From contig NZ_CP126740.1 of NCBI RefSeq assembly GCF_030246925.1, forward strand, positions 1,612,001 through 1,676,000: a stretch of 64,000 nucleotides of DNA, given 5' to 3'. Shown here piece by piece: positions 1 through 8,007 of the stretch. Made by a program: the position numbers and the translations under genes. Positions within the stretch are counted from its first letter, which is position 1, and every line of letters starts with the position of its first letter. The stretch comes from Microbacterium sp. zg-Y625 (GTDB lineage Bacteria; Actinomycetota; Actinomycetes; Actinomycetales; Microbacteriaceae). The notes under the pieces were generated by a model. That model ran no database searches and was not told where the DNA came from. It worked only from the letters and a program-made list of their open reading frames with translations.

Positions 1-12
1 GGAAGCGCCGGC

Positions 13-807
13 TCACTCCTCGACGAGGTCGGCCCTTTCGGCTCGCGACTCATCCCCGGCGGCATCCGCGCCCCGCTTTCGGATGGCGTCAGCGAGCTCG
101 AATCCCCGCATGGCGGCTCGCACGAGTACGTCCTGCTGCGCGGCGTTGAACAGCGCGGGAACCATGTCGACGAACGCCTCTGCCGACGCGGGGCCTCTCC
201 GGGCGAGGTGCGGGCCCGGCTGCGCCAGCCATGGATAGTCGATGATGTTCTGCGCAATGGTCGTGGCGTACCTCTCCGCCAGGTGGTGTCGTGTGTCCTC
301 GTCGGCGTCGGCCGGCAGTTGCGCGAGTTCCGCGCTGAGATCGCCCGGGTCTGACTCCACCATCTTCCGCACATCGGCCATGGCCTTCTCATCCAGCAGC
401 TGCGAGTAGACGTGCGTGATCGAGGTGTCCAGTTCCGACATCCTGGATGCCACGGACTCGAAGCCCGCGGGAACATCCGCGGGCGCGTTATCACGGAGGA
501 TCGCGGCGATGCTCGCTCGCGCCTCCTCCAGGCGCGCGATGTCCGCGCTCAGTTCGGCGTCGATCTCGCGCAGCGACTGCGGGGTGCTGGCCGCGCCAGC
601 GCTGACGGCAGGGATCTGCGAAAGCGGAACCCCCAGAGTCACCAGGCGTCGGATGCGCAGCAGGCTGACCAGGTGGCGCACGTCGTACTGCTTGTACCCG
701 TTGTACTGACGCTCAGGCTCGTCGAGCAGTCCTATGCGGTGGTAGTGGCGAATCGTGTTCACCGTCGTGCCGGCGAGATAGCCGAGCTCCCGCGTACTCC
801 ACGACAT
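13..807 (-). CDS. MerR-family transcriptional regulator (TipA-like)
   Basis: Predicted DNA-binding regulator of 264 residues. The N-terminus carries a MerR winged helix-turn-helix (residues about 2-70, with the family-typical VNTIRHYHRIGLL and a YKQYDVRHLVSLLRIRRL stretch), followed by a helical, coiled-coil-like linker (about 80-105) and a C-terminal alpha-helical domain with no metal-binding Cys cluster, so a heavy-metal sensor is unlikely. The ATG at 807 has a good ribosome binding site (AAGGAG, about 6 bases upstream). It is the leftmost gene of a stretch that looks accessory. No partner or target operator could be identified; MerR proteins usually act on a divergent or adjacent promoter. 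Family call is firm, ligand unknown. Confidence 0.85.
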   Translation of the reverse strand: MSWSTRELGYLAGTTVNTIRHYHRIGLLDEPERQYNGYKQYDVRHLVSLLRIRRLVTLGVPLSQIPAVSAGAASTPQSLREIDAELSADIARLEEARASIAAILRDNAPADVPAGFESVASRMSELDTSITHVYSQLLDEKAMADVRKMVESDPGDLSAELAQLPADADEDTRHHLAERYATTIAQNIIDYPWLAQPGPHLARRGPASAEAFVDMVPALFNAAQQDVLVRAAMRGFELADAIRKRGADAAGDESRAERADLVEE

Positions 808-1124
808 GACAGGCTCCTTGGGTTCGTTGAGCGTTCTTCATCCCAACAGCAGCCACCAGGCTATCTATGCCCGGCCCAGCCGACGCGAACGCGGCCCGCC
901 TGTGCCGACCTCGATGAGGATGTTTGGCGCTAGGGCGTGTCTCCCACGTGTTCGGCGAGGCTCTCGGGACGCTTACAAGGTGAGGTCTACACGTTCGCGG
1001 TATCGGGCGTTCACGACGAGCAGTGGGAGTTGATCGAGCGAGGCGTTGGGCCAGGAGGGCTGACGGTCGGCAAGCATGTCTTGACCCTGATGCCGGTCAG
1101 CCGTTCTTCTCCGCCCATGGACCG
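808..1124. other. Intergenic region with possible IS5-type remnant
   Basis: The 317 bases between the MerR gene and the AroA-like gene hold no convincing gene. At about 929-945 the bases TAGGGCGTGTCTCCCAC resemble the terminal inverted repeat of IS5-family elements. The plus-strand frame at about 982-1090 reads GVHDEQWELIE, which resembles the N-terminus of IS5 transposases. No second inverted repeat or catalytic DDE part is present, so at most this is a degraded end fragment. Evidence is weak and pattern-based. Confidence 0.3.
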
Positions 1125-2468
1125 TTATCGGGCGCGGGAACCGCGCACCAAGTGCTCCCACATCTTCGTGTATTCCGGCAGGTCTGCAGTCGCCGAACCG
1201 ATGTCCTGGACGGTGACGCCGGGTACAGCAAGTCCGATCAGGGCTCCGGCGGTGGCGACGTGGTAATCATGGTCGGCTCGCCACACCCCGCCGGTCAGTG
1301 GGCGGGGAACCACGCGGATACCGTCAGGTAGTTCCTCCACCTCACCGCCGATGGCACGAAGATTGTCCACTAGTGCGTCGATGTGCGTGCTCTCGTTCCC
1401 GGTGCGGGGCTTCAGTCCGGTGAAAGTCGACGGCCCGTCCGCGAAGGCGGCGAGGGCGGCCAGGATGGGGGTGAGTTCACTGATCTCCGACACATCCACG
1501 CACGCGCGCCGGATGATGCGCTCGGTGCCAGCGGTGACAGTCAAAGCTCCGCCGCGTCGGCGTGCGCGTGCTCCCATCAGCACCAGAATCTCGGCGAGCC
1601 GGGCGGCTGGCTGCGCGGAATGAGCGGGCCACCCTGGGACGGATACGCGACCGCCGGCTATCATCGCGGCGGCGACGAACGGTGCCGCAAGTGCCAGATC
1701 GGGCTCAATGGTCGCGGCTCTGGCCCGTACCGGCCCCGCAGGAACGATCCACTCGGTAGGTGTCGGCTGGTCGACGTATACGCCGCGGCGGCGGAGTGCT
1801 TCGATCGTCATGTCGATGTCGGGGAGGCTTCCCAGCGGTTGGCCGACGTGGCGGAGCGTCAGACCGACGTCGAACCGCGGAGCTGCCAGCAGCAGCGTTT
1901 GGACAAGCTGGGATGAACGGTTGACGTCGATTTCCACGTGGCCACCCCGTATGTGTCCGCGCCCGCGCACGGTCAGCGGCACAGTCCACTTGCCCGCGTC
2001 GTTGATGTCGCAACCGATGCTGCGGAGAACCGTGATCACCTCGCCCATCGGACGGCGCGACCGGCTCTCGGGAACTGTCACGGTCACACTGCCCGAGGCG
2101 AGGCCGGCCAGGCCGACAGCGATGGGGGCAACGAGGTCGGGCTGGCTGATGCTCAACACCGCATCGATGGCGAGCGTAGCGGGGGACTCGACGACCAGAT
2201 CCGGGCCGAAAGGCCCAGTACCGGCGACCTCCCGAATATTCACGCCCACCCCGCGCAGGGTCTCGATCACGCCCGCCAAATAGTCCGAATGCAACGGCCA
2301 CATCAGCCGGCTCGGGCCCTCTGCGCTGGCAGCAAGAGCGATTTCGAGATAGGTCAGCGCCTGTGAGCCCGGCACAGCGACCACGTCATCGAAGGGCCCC
2401 GCGGCATGGGGGGCCCTCCACTCAGCAGGCGAGGCGATCGACCTTGGAGACAGCTGTACGTTGCCCAT
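1125..2468 (-). CDS. AroA-like protein (EPSP synthase fold), probably catalytically inactive
   Basis: 447 residues, the normal length of 3-phosphoshikimate 1-carboxyvinyltransferase, and alignable with it end to end (for example SSQ at 185-187 and a C-terminal DIGSATADLPEY matching the family's DIGTTAKTLPD block). By my alignment most E. coli substrate and catalytic positions are changed: Lys22 to Gln36, Ser23 to Ala37, Arg27 to Leu41, the NAGTAMR loop (94-100) to SQPDLVA (108-114), Arg124 to Ser135, Asp313 to Glu331, Arg344 to His362, Arg386 to Asp401, Lys411 to Ala428. Glu341 (Glu359) and the SSQ motif remain. It is therefore unlikely to be the shikimate-pathway enzyme. The ATG at 2468 lies 7 bases after a TATCGT -10 box (leaderless). 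The frame stays open upstream to 2864, so an N-terminal extension is possible. Next to tRNA-Ala in an accessory-looking stretch. Confidence 0.75.
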   Translation of the reverse strand: MGNVQLSPRSIASPAEWRAPHAAGPFDDVVAVPGSQALTYLEIALAASAEGPSRLMWPLHSDYLAGVIETLRGVGVNIREVAGTGPFGPDLVVESPATLAIDAVLSISQPDLVAPIAVGLAGLASGSVTVTVPESRSRRPMGEVITVLRSIGCDINDAGKWTVPLTVRGRGHIRGGHVEIDVNRSSQLVQTLLLAAPRFDVGLTLRHVGQPLGSLPDIDMTIEALRRRGVYVDQPTPTEWIVPAGPVRARAATIEPDLALAAPFVAAAMIAGGRVSVPGWPAHSAQPAARLAEILVLMGARARRRGGALTVTAGTERIIRRACVDVSEISELTPILAALAAFADGPSTFTGLKPRTGNESTHIDALVDNLRAIGGEVEELPDGIRVVPRPLTGGVWRADHDYHVATAGALIGLAVPGVTVQDIGSATADLPEYTKMWEHLVRGSRAR

Positions 2469-2913
2469 GCGTGCACGATAGGAGACGCCCCCTGGTTGGG
2501 AAAGACCCCCACTCGTCGCTCCTCCGTCCCGTTGGAAGACGTGGTGTTGGGTTGGAGGGCGATCGCGACTCGTCCTCGGTGTGAGCAACTGTTCGCGGCG
2601 AGTCGCCACCGACGCCAGCCAGAAGACACACCCCGGGAACGGCGCAAGTGACCCGCACCCCCGTACAGCTACGACCGAAACATGCAGCTGGGCGGCAAGC
2701 TCGGCCAGGGAGACATACTTTCCGTGTCCCGCATCCGAAGCGCCAACGCCGTCCATATCGCAAAGGTGCGCGTGAGCTACCGCGAGGCGTCCAGATACTC
2801 CGAGAAGCCCCGAGATCGTGCCGGCACGAACCGGCGAAGTGTCCAGTAAACGACTACCAAACATTCAAACCCCCTGATCAGGGAGTGAAGATTTGGGGCG
2901 TTACCGGGAGTTT
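2469..2913 (-). other. Gene-free stretch next to tRNA-Ala with an HTH-like open frame
   Basis: These 445 bases separate the AroA-like gene from the tRNA 3' end. The minus-strand frame from 2864 is open and runs in frame into the AroA-like gene. From the ATG at 2756 it reads a segment (GKYVSLAELAAQLHVSVVAV, followed by SLAPFPG) that resembles the helix-turn-helix of excisionase/MerR-superfamily proteins. No ribosome binding site was seen for 2756. It may be a decayed excisionase beside a tRNA integration site, an N-terminal domain of the downstream gene, or chance. No integrase was found. Confidence 0.3.
2475..2480 (-). promoter_or_regulatory. Putative -10 box (leaderless) for the AroA-like gene
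   Basis: TATCGT on the minus strand ends 7 bases before the ATG at 2468. A weak TTTCCC lies 17 bases further upstream. No Shine-Dalgarno sequence precedes this ATG, so leaderless translation is the best explanation for the chosen start. Confidence 0.4.
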
Positions 2914-2989
2914 TGGTGGACCTGAGGGGACTCGAACCCCTGACCCCCTGCATGCCATGCAGGTGCGCTACCAGCTGCGCCACAGGCCC
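2914..2989 (-). tRNA. tRNA-Ala (anticodon GGC)
   Basis: 76 bases fold into a complete cloverleaf: acceptor GGGCCTG pairs with CAGGTCC (one G-T), the anticodon loop ATGGCAT gives GGC, and the T-arm is AGGGG/CCCCT with TTCGAGT loop. Discriminator A and an encoded CCA. Its 3' end (2914) borders the accessory-looking stretch at 1-2913, the usual orientation for integration into a tRNA 3' end. Confidence 0.97.
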
Positions 2990-3112
2990 TTACGCCGCCC
3001 CGCGGGGCAACTCATTAAGCCTACAACACGTCGGCGGCCTGGATCGAATCGACCGCGATGTCCGGGCGTGTCCGTACCCTGGGCCGCACGCACCGACCGA
3101 AAGGAGCCCGTC

Positions 3113-3538
3113 ATGGCAACCCTGGGCAACGTCACCTTCTATGCGGATGACCCGCGTACACTGTCCCACTTCTGGGCCGGGGTGTTCGGCTATCCCCCGC
3201 TCGAGTGGGAGGATCCGCTGCGTCGGCAGCTGCTCGACGCGGGCCTCGCAGAGGCCGACCTCAGCACGCGCGCGCTGGCCGAAGACCCCGAGGGCGTCGG
3301 CCCCCGACTCTTCTTCCATCACGCCGATGGGCCGAAACGGCGACGCAACCGCATCCACCTCGACGTGCAGGCGGTGCCGGACGGGCGCCCGACCCGCACT
3401 CAGCTCGAAGCAGAGAAAGATCGACTGGTCGCGCTGGGTGCCGAGGTCGTCAGACTGGTCGACCAGTCGTGGGGACCGTGGCCGGAGCTGTACTACCAGC
3501 TGCGCGACCCCGAAGGCAACGAGTTCTGCCTGCAGTGA
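3113..3538 (+). CDS. VOC family (glyoxalase-like) protein
   Basis: 141-residue protein of the vicinal oxygen chelate/glyoxalase superfamily. It starts with the beta-alpha-beta module (TFYADDPRTLSHFWAGVFGY) and ends with the LRDPEGNEFCLQ signature in which the last Glu/Gln positions are usually metal ligands in enzymes. A central HLDVQ supplies another typical metal-ligand position. The ATG at 3113 follows GAAAGGAGCCCGTC, a strong ribosome binding site; the open frame extends upstream through the tRNA region and that part is not coding. It stands alone between tRNA-Ala and the convergent rsfS. Substrate cannot be assigned; members range from dioxygenases to antibiotic-binding proteins. Confidence 0.85.
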   Translation: MATLGNVTFYADDPRTLSHFWAGVFGYPPLEWEDPLRRQLLDAGLAEADLSTRALAEDPEGVGPRLFFHHADGPKRRRNRIHLDVQAVPDGRPTRTQLEAEKDRLVALGAEVVRLVDQSWGPWPELYYQLRDPEGNEFCLQ

Positions 3539-3541
3539 GCC

Positions 3542-3919
3542 TCAGTCGGCCGACGTGGTGGCGGGCAGTTCGACCGGGATGACCGGGCAGTCCTTCCAGA
3601 GCCGCTCGAGGCCGTAGAAGACGCGCTCCTCCTGGTGGAAGACGTGCGCGACGAGGTCGCCGAAGTCGAGGAGAATCCAGCGGGCCTGCTCGCGCCCTTC
3701 GCGACGGAGGCGCTTGTGGCCGGCTTCGAGAAGCTTCTCTTCGATGCGGTCCGCGATCGCTGCGACGTTTCGCTCGCTGCTGCCCGACACGATGAGGAAG
3801 GCATCGACGAGCGGAAGCGGCTCCGACACGTCGAGTGCGACGATGTCCTCGCCGCCGGTCGCATCTGCAGCCTGCGCGGCGATCTGGATCATTTCACGCG
3901 ATTGGGCGCTGGCGGTCAT
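3542..3919 (-). CDS. rsfS: Ribosomal silencing factor RsfS
   Basis: 125 residues matching the RsfS/Iojap family, which binds ribosomal protein L14 (uL14) and blocks joining of the 30S and 50S subunits when nutrients are scarce. The diagnostic core ALDVSEPLPLVDAFLIVSGS followed by ERNVAAIADRIEEKL and WILLDFGDLVAHVF is intact. It is the last gene of the minus-strand nadD operon: its ATG overlaps the stop of the tail-anchored protein gene by ATGA, indicating translational coupling. Pairing of rsfS with nadD is common across bacteria. Confidence 0.95.
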   Translation of the reverse strand: MTASAQSREMIQIAAQAADATGGEDIVALDVSEPLPLVDAFLIVSGSSERNVAAIADRIEEKLLEAGHKRLRREGREQARWILLDFGDLVAHVFHQEERVFYGLERLWKDCPVIPVELPATTSAD

Positions 3920-5019
3920 GAGAAGACTCCTGTGGTGATTGCGAAGACGAGCACGCCCACGAGCGCCAGCGCGAGGGCTCCGGCGGTGATGGCGAGAGCC
4001 ATCATGAGTCGCCCGCCCTTCTCCGGCGCGGGGGGCTGGATGATTTCGCCAGCGCTCTTGGATGTGCTCACAGCGGCACTTGCCGCGATGGGTGTGGGTG
4101 AGGATGCCGCAGGCAGCTCGCCGTCGACGAGAACGGCATCGACGTCCTTGCCGTCTGCGACACCGGGCGCGTGGCCCTTCGAGCCGAGGCCCTCCGGCAG
4201 CGCGAACGTGCCCGTGATGAGCACCTCGCCGGTGGCGGTGACGGGACCGACAAGCGGCCCGGAAGCAGGCGTCTGCGACAGGATCAGCGCGTTCGACGTC
4301 GAGAGGCTGCCAGTGCCGCCGGCTCCCCGAGCGAGGATGTTGTCGAACGATGCCGGCAGCTCGATGGCGTCGGCGTCTCCGGCGAGCAGGTCGGCACCGA
4401 GGGCGCTGTTGACGACGGGACGTTCGGCGGAGGGGTCGATGACCTGCGCGGCCTCGACTTCGGGCTCGTCAGCGCGCTCGTCGCCCGCGGCGTCGAAACC
4501 GCGCTCGTCGGCGACGTCGTCCTCGTCCTGCTCCCGCGGCGCGGCTTCGGCCTCGGTGGACTCGATGTCGGTGTCGGTGTCGCTCGCTGCGGACTCGGAC
4601 TCGGCGGGCGCGGCGCCGTCAGAGTCGGTGGGCGTGGCGTCGGTATGCTCGTCTGCCGCATCTGTGGACGTCTGTTCGTCCGTGGGCTCCACGGGCGCCT
4701 CGGCGTCCCGCTCCGCCTGTTCCGCCGCCTGCGCGGCGAGCAGGTCCGCGGTGATGACCGGCACCGACGCGGTGCGGATGCGCTCCTGCTGTCGCGCCTG
4801 CCGGCGGGTCAGGGGGTGCGCGTCGAGGTCGACGCTGGCGTCGGGTTCCGGCGCGGGCGGCACCTCCGCCGGGGTCGCCGGGCGTGGCAGGGGCGTGGCC
4901 ACGACGGGAGGCTCGGCCGGGGGCTCGTTCGACGTGATGATGGGTGTGGCCGCCGTGTTGCGCAGTTCGCGCATCTGCTTGCGCGTCAGCGGCGGAGTGG
5001 GCTGCTCGGGTGTGCTCAT
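3916..5019 (-). CDS. Acidic, disordered protein with C-terminal membrane anchor
   Basis: 367 residues of unrecognised family. The N-terminal 110 residues contain two copies of a short motif, [19 protein letters not shown] (about 11-29) and [21 protein letters not shown] (about 70-90; compared in part). Then comes a long Ala/Glu/Asp/Pro-rich stretch that should be disordered, a Gly/Ser-rich segment, and a single hydrophobic helix at about 337-362 ([20 protein letters not shown]) close to the C-terminus. The layout is that of a tail-anchored protein with a cytoplasmic N-terminus. The gene is coupled by 4-base overlaps to nadD upstream and rsfS downstream. Its position between them is seen in related actinobacteria, but I cannot assign a function. 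Confidence 0.8.
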   Translation of the reverse strand: MSTPEQPTPPLTRKQMRELRNTAATPIITSNEPPAEPPVVATPLPRPATPAEVPPAPEPDASVDLDAHPLTRRQARQQERIRTASVPVITADLLAAQAAEQAERDAEAPVEPTDEQTSTDAADEHTDATPTDSDGAAPAESESAASDTDTDIESTEAEAAPREQDEDDVADERGFDAAGDERADEPEVEAAQVIDPSAERPVVNSALGADLLAGDADAIELPASFDNILARGAGGTGSLSTSNALILSQTPASGPLVGPVTATGEVLITGTFALPEGLGSKGHAPGVADGKDVDAVLVDGELPAASSPTPIAASAAVSTSKSAGEIIQPPAPEKGGRLMMALAITAGALALALVGVLVFAITTGVFS

Positions 5020-5612
5020 GCCTTGCTCCGATAGAGGTGGTGCTTCGCAATGTATTGGACGACCCCGTCAGGGACGAGGTACCACACCGGGTAACCCCGA
5101 TGTACGCGGTCCCGGCAGTCCGTGGACGAGATGGCAAGCGCCGGCACTTCCAGCTGGCTCACGCCTTCGGGCGGAAGGTGGTCGATGTTCAGCACGTGGC
5201 CTGGGCGCGAGACCGCGACGAAGTGGGCCAGCCGCCACAGCTCATCATGGTCGCGCCACGTGAAGATCTGCGCGATCGCGTCGGCGCCGGTGATGAAGAA
5301 GAACTCGGCATCCGGGCGCTGCGCGCGAAGATCGCGCAACGTGTCGGTGGTGTACGTGGGGCCTCCGCGGTCGATGTCGACGCGGCTGACCGTGAAACGC
5401 GGGTTGGATGCCGTCGCGATCACGGTCATCAGGTAGCGGTGCTCGGCGGCCGATACGTCGTGCTTCTGCCACGGCTGACCCGTGGGCACGAACACGACCT
5501 CATCCAGATCCAGCGACCGCACGACCTCGCTGGCAGCCACCAGGTGACCGTGATGGATGGGATCGAATGTCCCACCCATCACGCCGATGCGCGGTGCCCG
5601 CGAAGAAGTCAT
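5016..5612 (-). CDS. nadD: Nicotinate-nucleotide adenylyltransferase
   Basis: 198 residues. It transfers AMP from ATP to nicotinic acid mononucleotide, giving deamido-NAD in NAD synthesis. The nucleotidyltransferase motif [12 protein letters not shown] (about 14-25) with the catalytic His pair and the C-terminal SSTDCRDR (the ISSTxxR motif) are both intact, as is [11 protein letters not shown]. Length is normal for the family. It starts the coupled set nadD-membrane protein-rsfS, with an ATGA overlap to the next gene; the small membrane protein and proA lie upstream on the same strand. Confidence 0.96.
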   Translation of the reverse strand: MTSSRAPRIGVMGGTFDPIHHGHLVAASEVVRSLDLDEVVFVPTGQPWQKHDVSAAEHRYLMTVIATASNPRFTVSRVDIDRGGPTYTTDTLRDLRAQRPDAEFFFITGADAIAQIFTWRDHDELWRLAHFVAVSRPGHVLNIDHLPPEGVSQLEVPALAISSTDCRDRVHRGYPVWYLVPDGVVQYIAKHHLYRSKA

Positions 5613-5621
5613 GCAGGCGGC

Positions 5622-5846
5622 CTAGTGGTGGCCGTGTCCCGCTTGAGTGAGCTGGTCTGCGTGCGTGCGGGCGTAGGCCTCGGCCTTCGGCGCGTGACGG
5701 TTGGCGACGTTGCGGAACGACACCGTGACGAGCCCGAGCAGCAGGAACACCACCAGCGCGACGATGCCGTAGCCGACGTTGTCGAAGAGGCCGACGTGGT
5801 GTTCGGTCTCCGCCGCAGCGAAGGCGGTGATCGTAGCGAGGGTCAT
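5622..5846 (-). CDS. Small single-pass membrane protein with His-rich tail
   Basis: 74 residues of unknown function. After a short N-terminus there is one hydrophobic helix at about 25-46 (NVGYGIVALVVFLLLGLVTV), then a basic segment, and a C-terminus ending GHGHH. The ATG at 5846 is chosen because GGAG lies 7 bases upstream; the longer frame upstream overlaps proA and is not coding. It lies between proA and nadD on the same strand with 9 and 49 bases of spacing, so it is probably in the same transcript. The His-rich tail could bind metal, but this is speculative. Confidence 0.7.
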   Translation of the reverse strand: MTLATITAFAAAETEHHVGLFDNVGYGIVALVVFLLLGLVTVSFRNVANRHAPKAEAYARTHADQLTQAGHGHH

Positions 5847-5895
5847 GCGGGCTCCGTTCGGGTTGCGTTGGTGGCGCGGTGTCCAGCTTATTGCG

Positions 5896-7161
5896 TCAGG
5901 CGCGGATCTGCCCGCCGCCACGGGCGAGCCACTTGGTGCTGGTGAGTTCGGGCAGCCCCATCGGGCCGCGGGCGTGCAGTTTCTGCGTCGAGATCCCGAC
6001 CTCGGCGCCGAAGCCGAATTCACCGCCGTCGGTGAAGCGCGTCGAGGCGTTGGCCATCACGACCGCGGAGTCGACCTCCGCGAGGAACCTCTCCGCTCGC
6101 GCGTCGTCGGTCGTGATGATCGACTCCGTGTGGCCGGTCGAATAGGTGCGGATGTGCGCGAGCGCCTCATCGAGGTCTGCCACGACACGCATCGACAGGT
6201 CGAGGCTCATGTGCTCGACGGCGTATTCCGAGTCGGTGACGGGCACGACGTCCTGGGCGAGACCGCGGGTCGCTTCGTCGCCGTGCACCGTGACGCCCTC
6301 GGCCTGCAGTGCGGCGACGACCGGCGGCACAAGGCGCGGGGCGGCGTCGGCGAGCACCAGCACCGTCTCGACGGCGTTGCAGACGCTGGGACGCTGCACC
6401 TTGGCGTTGACGACGATGTCTCGTGCCCACTCGAGCGGTGCGCTCGTGTCGAGCACGATGTGCACCACCCCGGCACCGGTCTCGATGACAGGCACCGAGG
6501 ACTCGGTGACGACCGTCTCGATGAGCTGCGCGCTGCCACGGGGCACGAGCACATCGACGAGGCCCCGGGCCTGCATGAGCTCACGTGCCCCGTCGCGGCC
6601 GAAGTCGTCCAGCGTCTGTACGGCCTCGGGGTCGATTCCCTGCGAAGCGAGCGCAGCGCGCATGACCCGAACGAGCGCGGCATTCGAGTGCTCGGCGGCC
6701 GTGCCGCCGCGCAGCACCACGGCGTTGCCCGAGCGCAGAGCGAGTGAGGCGATGTCGATGGTGACGTTCGGGCGGGCCTCGTAGATGGCGCCGACGACGC
6801 CGAAGGGCACCGAGACCTTCTGCAGGTGCACGCCGGTGGGCAGGTGACGGTCATCGAGCACGCGGCCGACCGGATCGGGCAGCGCCGCGACGTCGCGGAC
6901 GGCCGAGGCGAGGGCGCCGATGCGCGCGGCATCCAACCGCAGGCGATCCTGCAGCCCTTCGGACAGGCCGCCTGCGCGACCGCGTTCGAGGTCCCGCGCG
7001 TTGGCGGCGACGATCTCGTCCACCGCGGCGTCGATGGCGTCGGCGATCGCGTGCAGCGCGGCGGCCTTCGTTCCATCGTCCAAGAGGGCGACGCTGCGGG
7101 CCGCCTCACGGGCGAGCATCATCCGCTCGCGCGCCGTCGTCGGGGCCGTGAGGGTGGTCAT
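5896..7161 (-). CDS. proA: Gamma-glutamyl phosphate reductase
   Basis: 421-residue NADPH-dependent reductase that converts gamma-glutamyl phosphate to glutamate semialdehyde, the second step of proline synthesis. The aldehyde-dehydrogenase fold signature is clear: GVVGAIYEARPNVT (about 121-134), LRGG (150-153) and the nucleophile Cys261 within RPSVCNAVETVLV. Length equals that of well-studied ProA. It lies 9 bases downstream of proB on the same strand, and proB overlaps obg, giving obg-proB-proA. Complete and unremarkable. Confidence 0.97.
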   Translation of the reverse strand: MTTLTAPTTARERMMLAREAARSVALLDDGTKAAALHAIADAIDAAVDEIVAANARDLERGRAGGLSEGLQDRLRLDAARIGALASAVRDVAALPDPVGRVLDDRHLPTGVHLQKVSVPFGVVGAIYEARPNVTIDIASLALRSGNAVVLRGGTAAEHSNAALVRVMRAALASQGIDPEAVQTLDDFGRDGARELMQARGLVDVLVPRGSAQLIETVVTESSVPVIETGAGVVHIVLDTSAPLEWARDIVVNAKVQRPSVCNAVETVLVLADAAPRLVPPVVAALQAEGVTVHGDEATRGLAQDVVPVTDSEYAVEHMSLDLSMRVVADLDEALAHIRTYSTGHTESIITTDDARAERFLAEVDSAVVMANASTRFTDGGEFGFGAEVGISTQKLHARGPMGLPELTSTKWLARGGGQIRA

Positions 7162-7170
7162 CCGCCCAGT

Positions 7171-8007
7171 TTAGCCGCGGGCGATCGCGTCGGTGTCGAC
7201 CGCGTCAGGGCTCGCACCGGTGGGGTCCGTGGCGGGCGCGAACCAGGTGCCGATGTCCGCCCCGTCCAGCGCCTCCCCCACGAGGTCGGCACTGGTGACG
7301 AGCACCCCGACGCCGGATGCCGCGGCCAGCCGCGCCGCGGACACCTTGGTCGCCGCTCCCCCGGTGCCGACGCTGTTCACGACGACCGAGCCGAACTCGA
7401 AGCCGGTGAGGTCGTCGCCGAACGCCACGTGCCGGATGGGCTCCGCCCCCGGCTCGGACGGCGGGCGTGTGTAGAGGCACTCGATGTCGCTGAGCAGCAC
7501 GAGCGCGTCGGCGCCGATGAGCCGCGCGACGAGAGCGGCGAGCCGGTCGTTGTCGCCGAAGCGGATCTCATGGGTCGCCACGGTGTCGTTCTCGTTGACG
7601 ATGGGCAGGATGCGCAGTCCCAGCAGCCGCTCCATGGCCCGGCGGGCGTTGGAGCGGTGGGTCGGGTTCTCGAGGTCTCCCGCGGTCAGCAGCACCTGGC
7701 CCGCGACCACACGGAACGCCCGCAGCGCCTCCTGATACCGGTAGATCAGGATGTTCTGACCCACGGCGGCGGCGGCCTGCTGAGTGGCGAGGTCGTCGGG
7801 TCGCTCAGCGAGGTCGAGGTACGGCATGCCGGTCGCGATGGCTCCCGAAGACACCAGCACCACTTCGACGCCACGCGCGTGCGCGGCAGCGAGTGCATTG
7901 ACGATCGCCTGGATCTTGCCGGCGTTCTCGCCGCTGATCGACGACGACCCGACCTTGACCACCAGGCGGCGGGCCGTCCGGACCGCCGCGCGATCGCGCA
8001 CGGTCAC
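7171..8007 (-). CDS. proB: Glutamate 5-kinase lacking the PUA domain
   Basis: 278 residues. Phosphorylates glutamate in the first, feedback-regulated step of proline synthesis. The amino-acid-kinase domain is complete: VVKVGSSSI (about 15-23), SSGAIATGM, the [17 protein letters not shown] substrate loop and [16 protein letters not shown]. coli ProB has about 367 residues because of a C-terminal PUA domain; here the protein ends after the kinase fold, so that domain is absent. The start is GTG at 8007, overlapping the obg stop as GTGA. Regulation by proline is normally a property of the kinase domain, so loss of PUA need not abolish it. Confidence 0.95.
   Translation of the reverse strand: MTVRDRAAVRTARRLVVKVGSSSISGENAGKIQAIVNALAAAHARGVEVVLVSSGAIATGMPYLDLAERPDDLATQQAAAAVGQNILIYRYQEALRAFRVVAGQVLLTAGDLENPTHRSNARRAMERLLGLRILPIVNENDTVATHEIRFGDNDRLAALVARLIGADALVLLSDIECLYTRPPSEPGAEPIRHVAFGDDLTGFEFGSVVVNSVGTGGAATKVSAARLAAASGVGVLVTSADLVGEALDGADIGTWFAPATDPTGASPDAVDTDAIARG

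Noticed and set aside
2648..3112. Upstream extension of the VOC protein frame
   Set aside because: It crosses the tRNA-Ala gene and lacks family similarity. The ATG at 3113 has a strong ribosome binding site.
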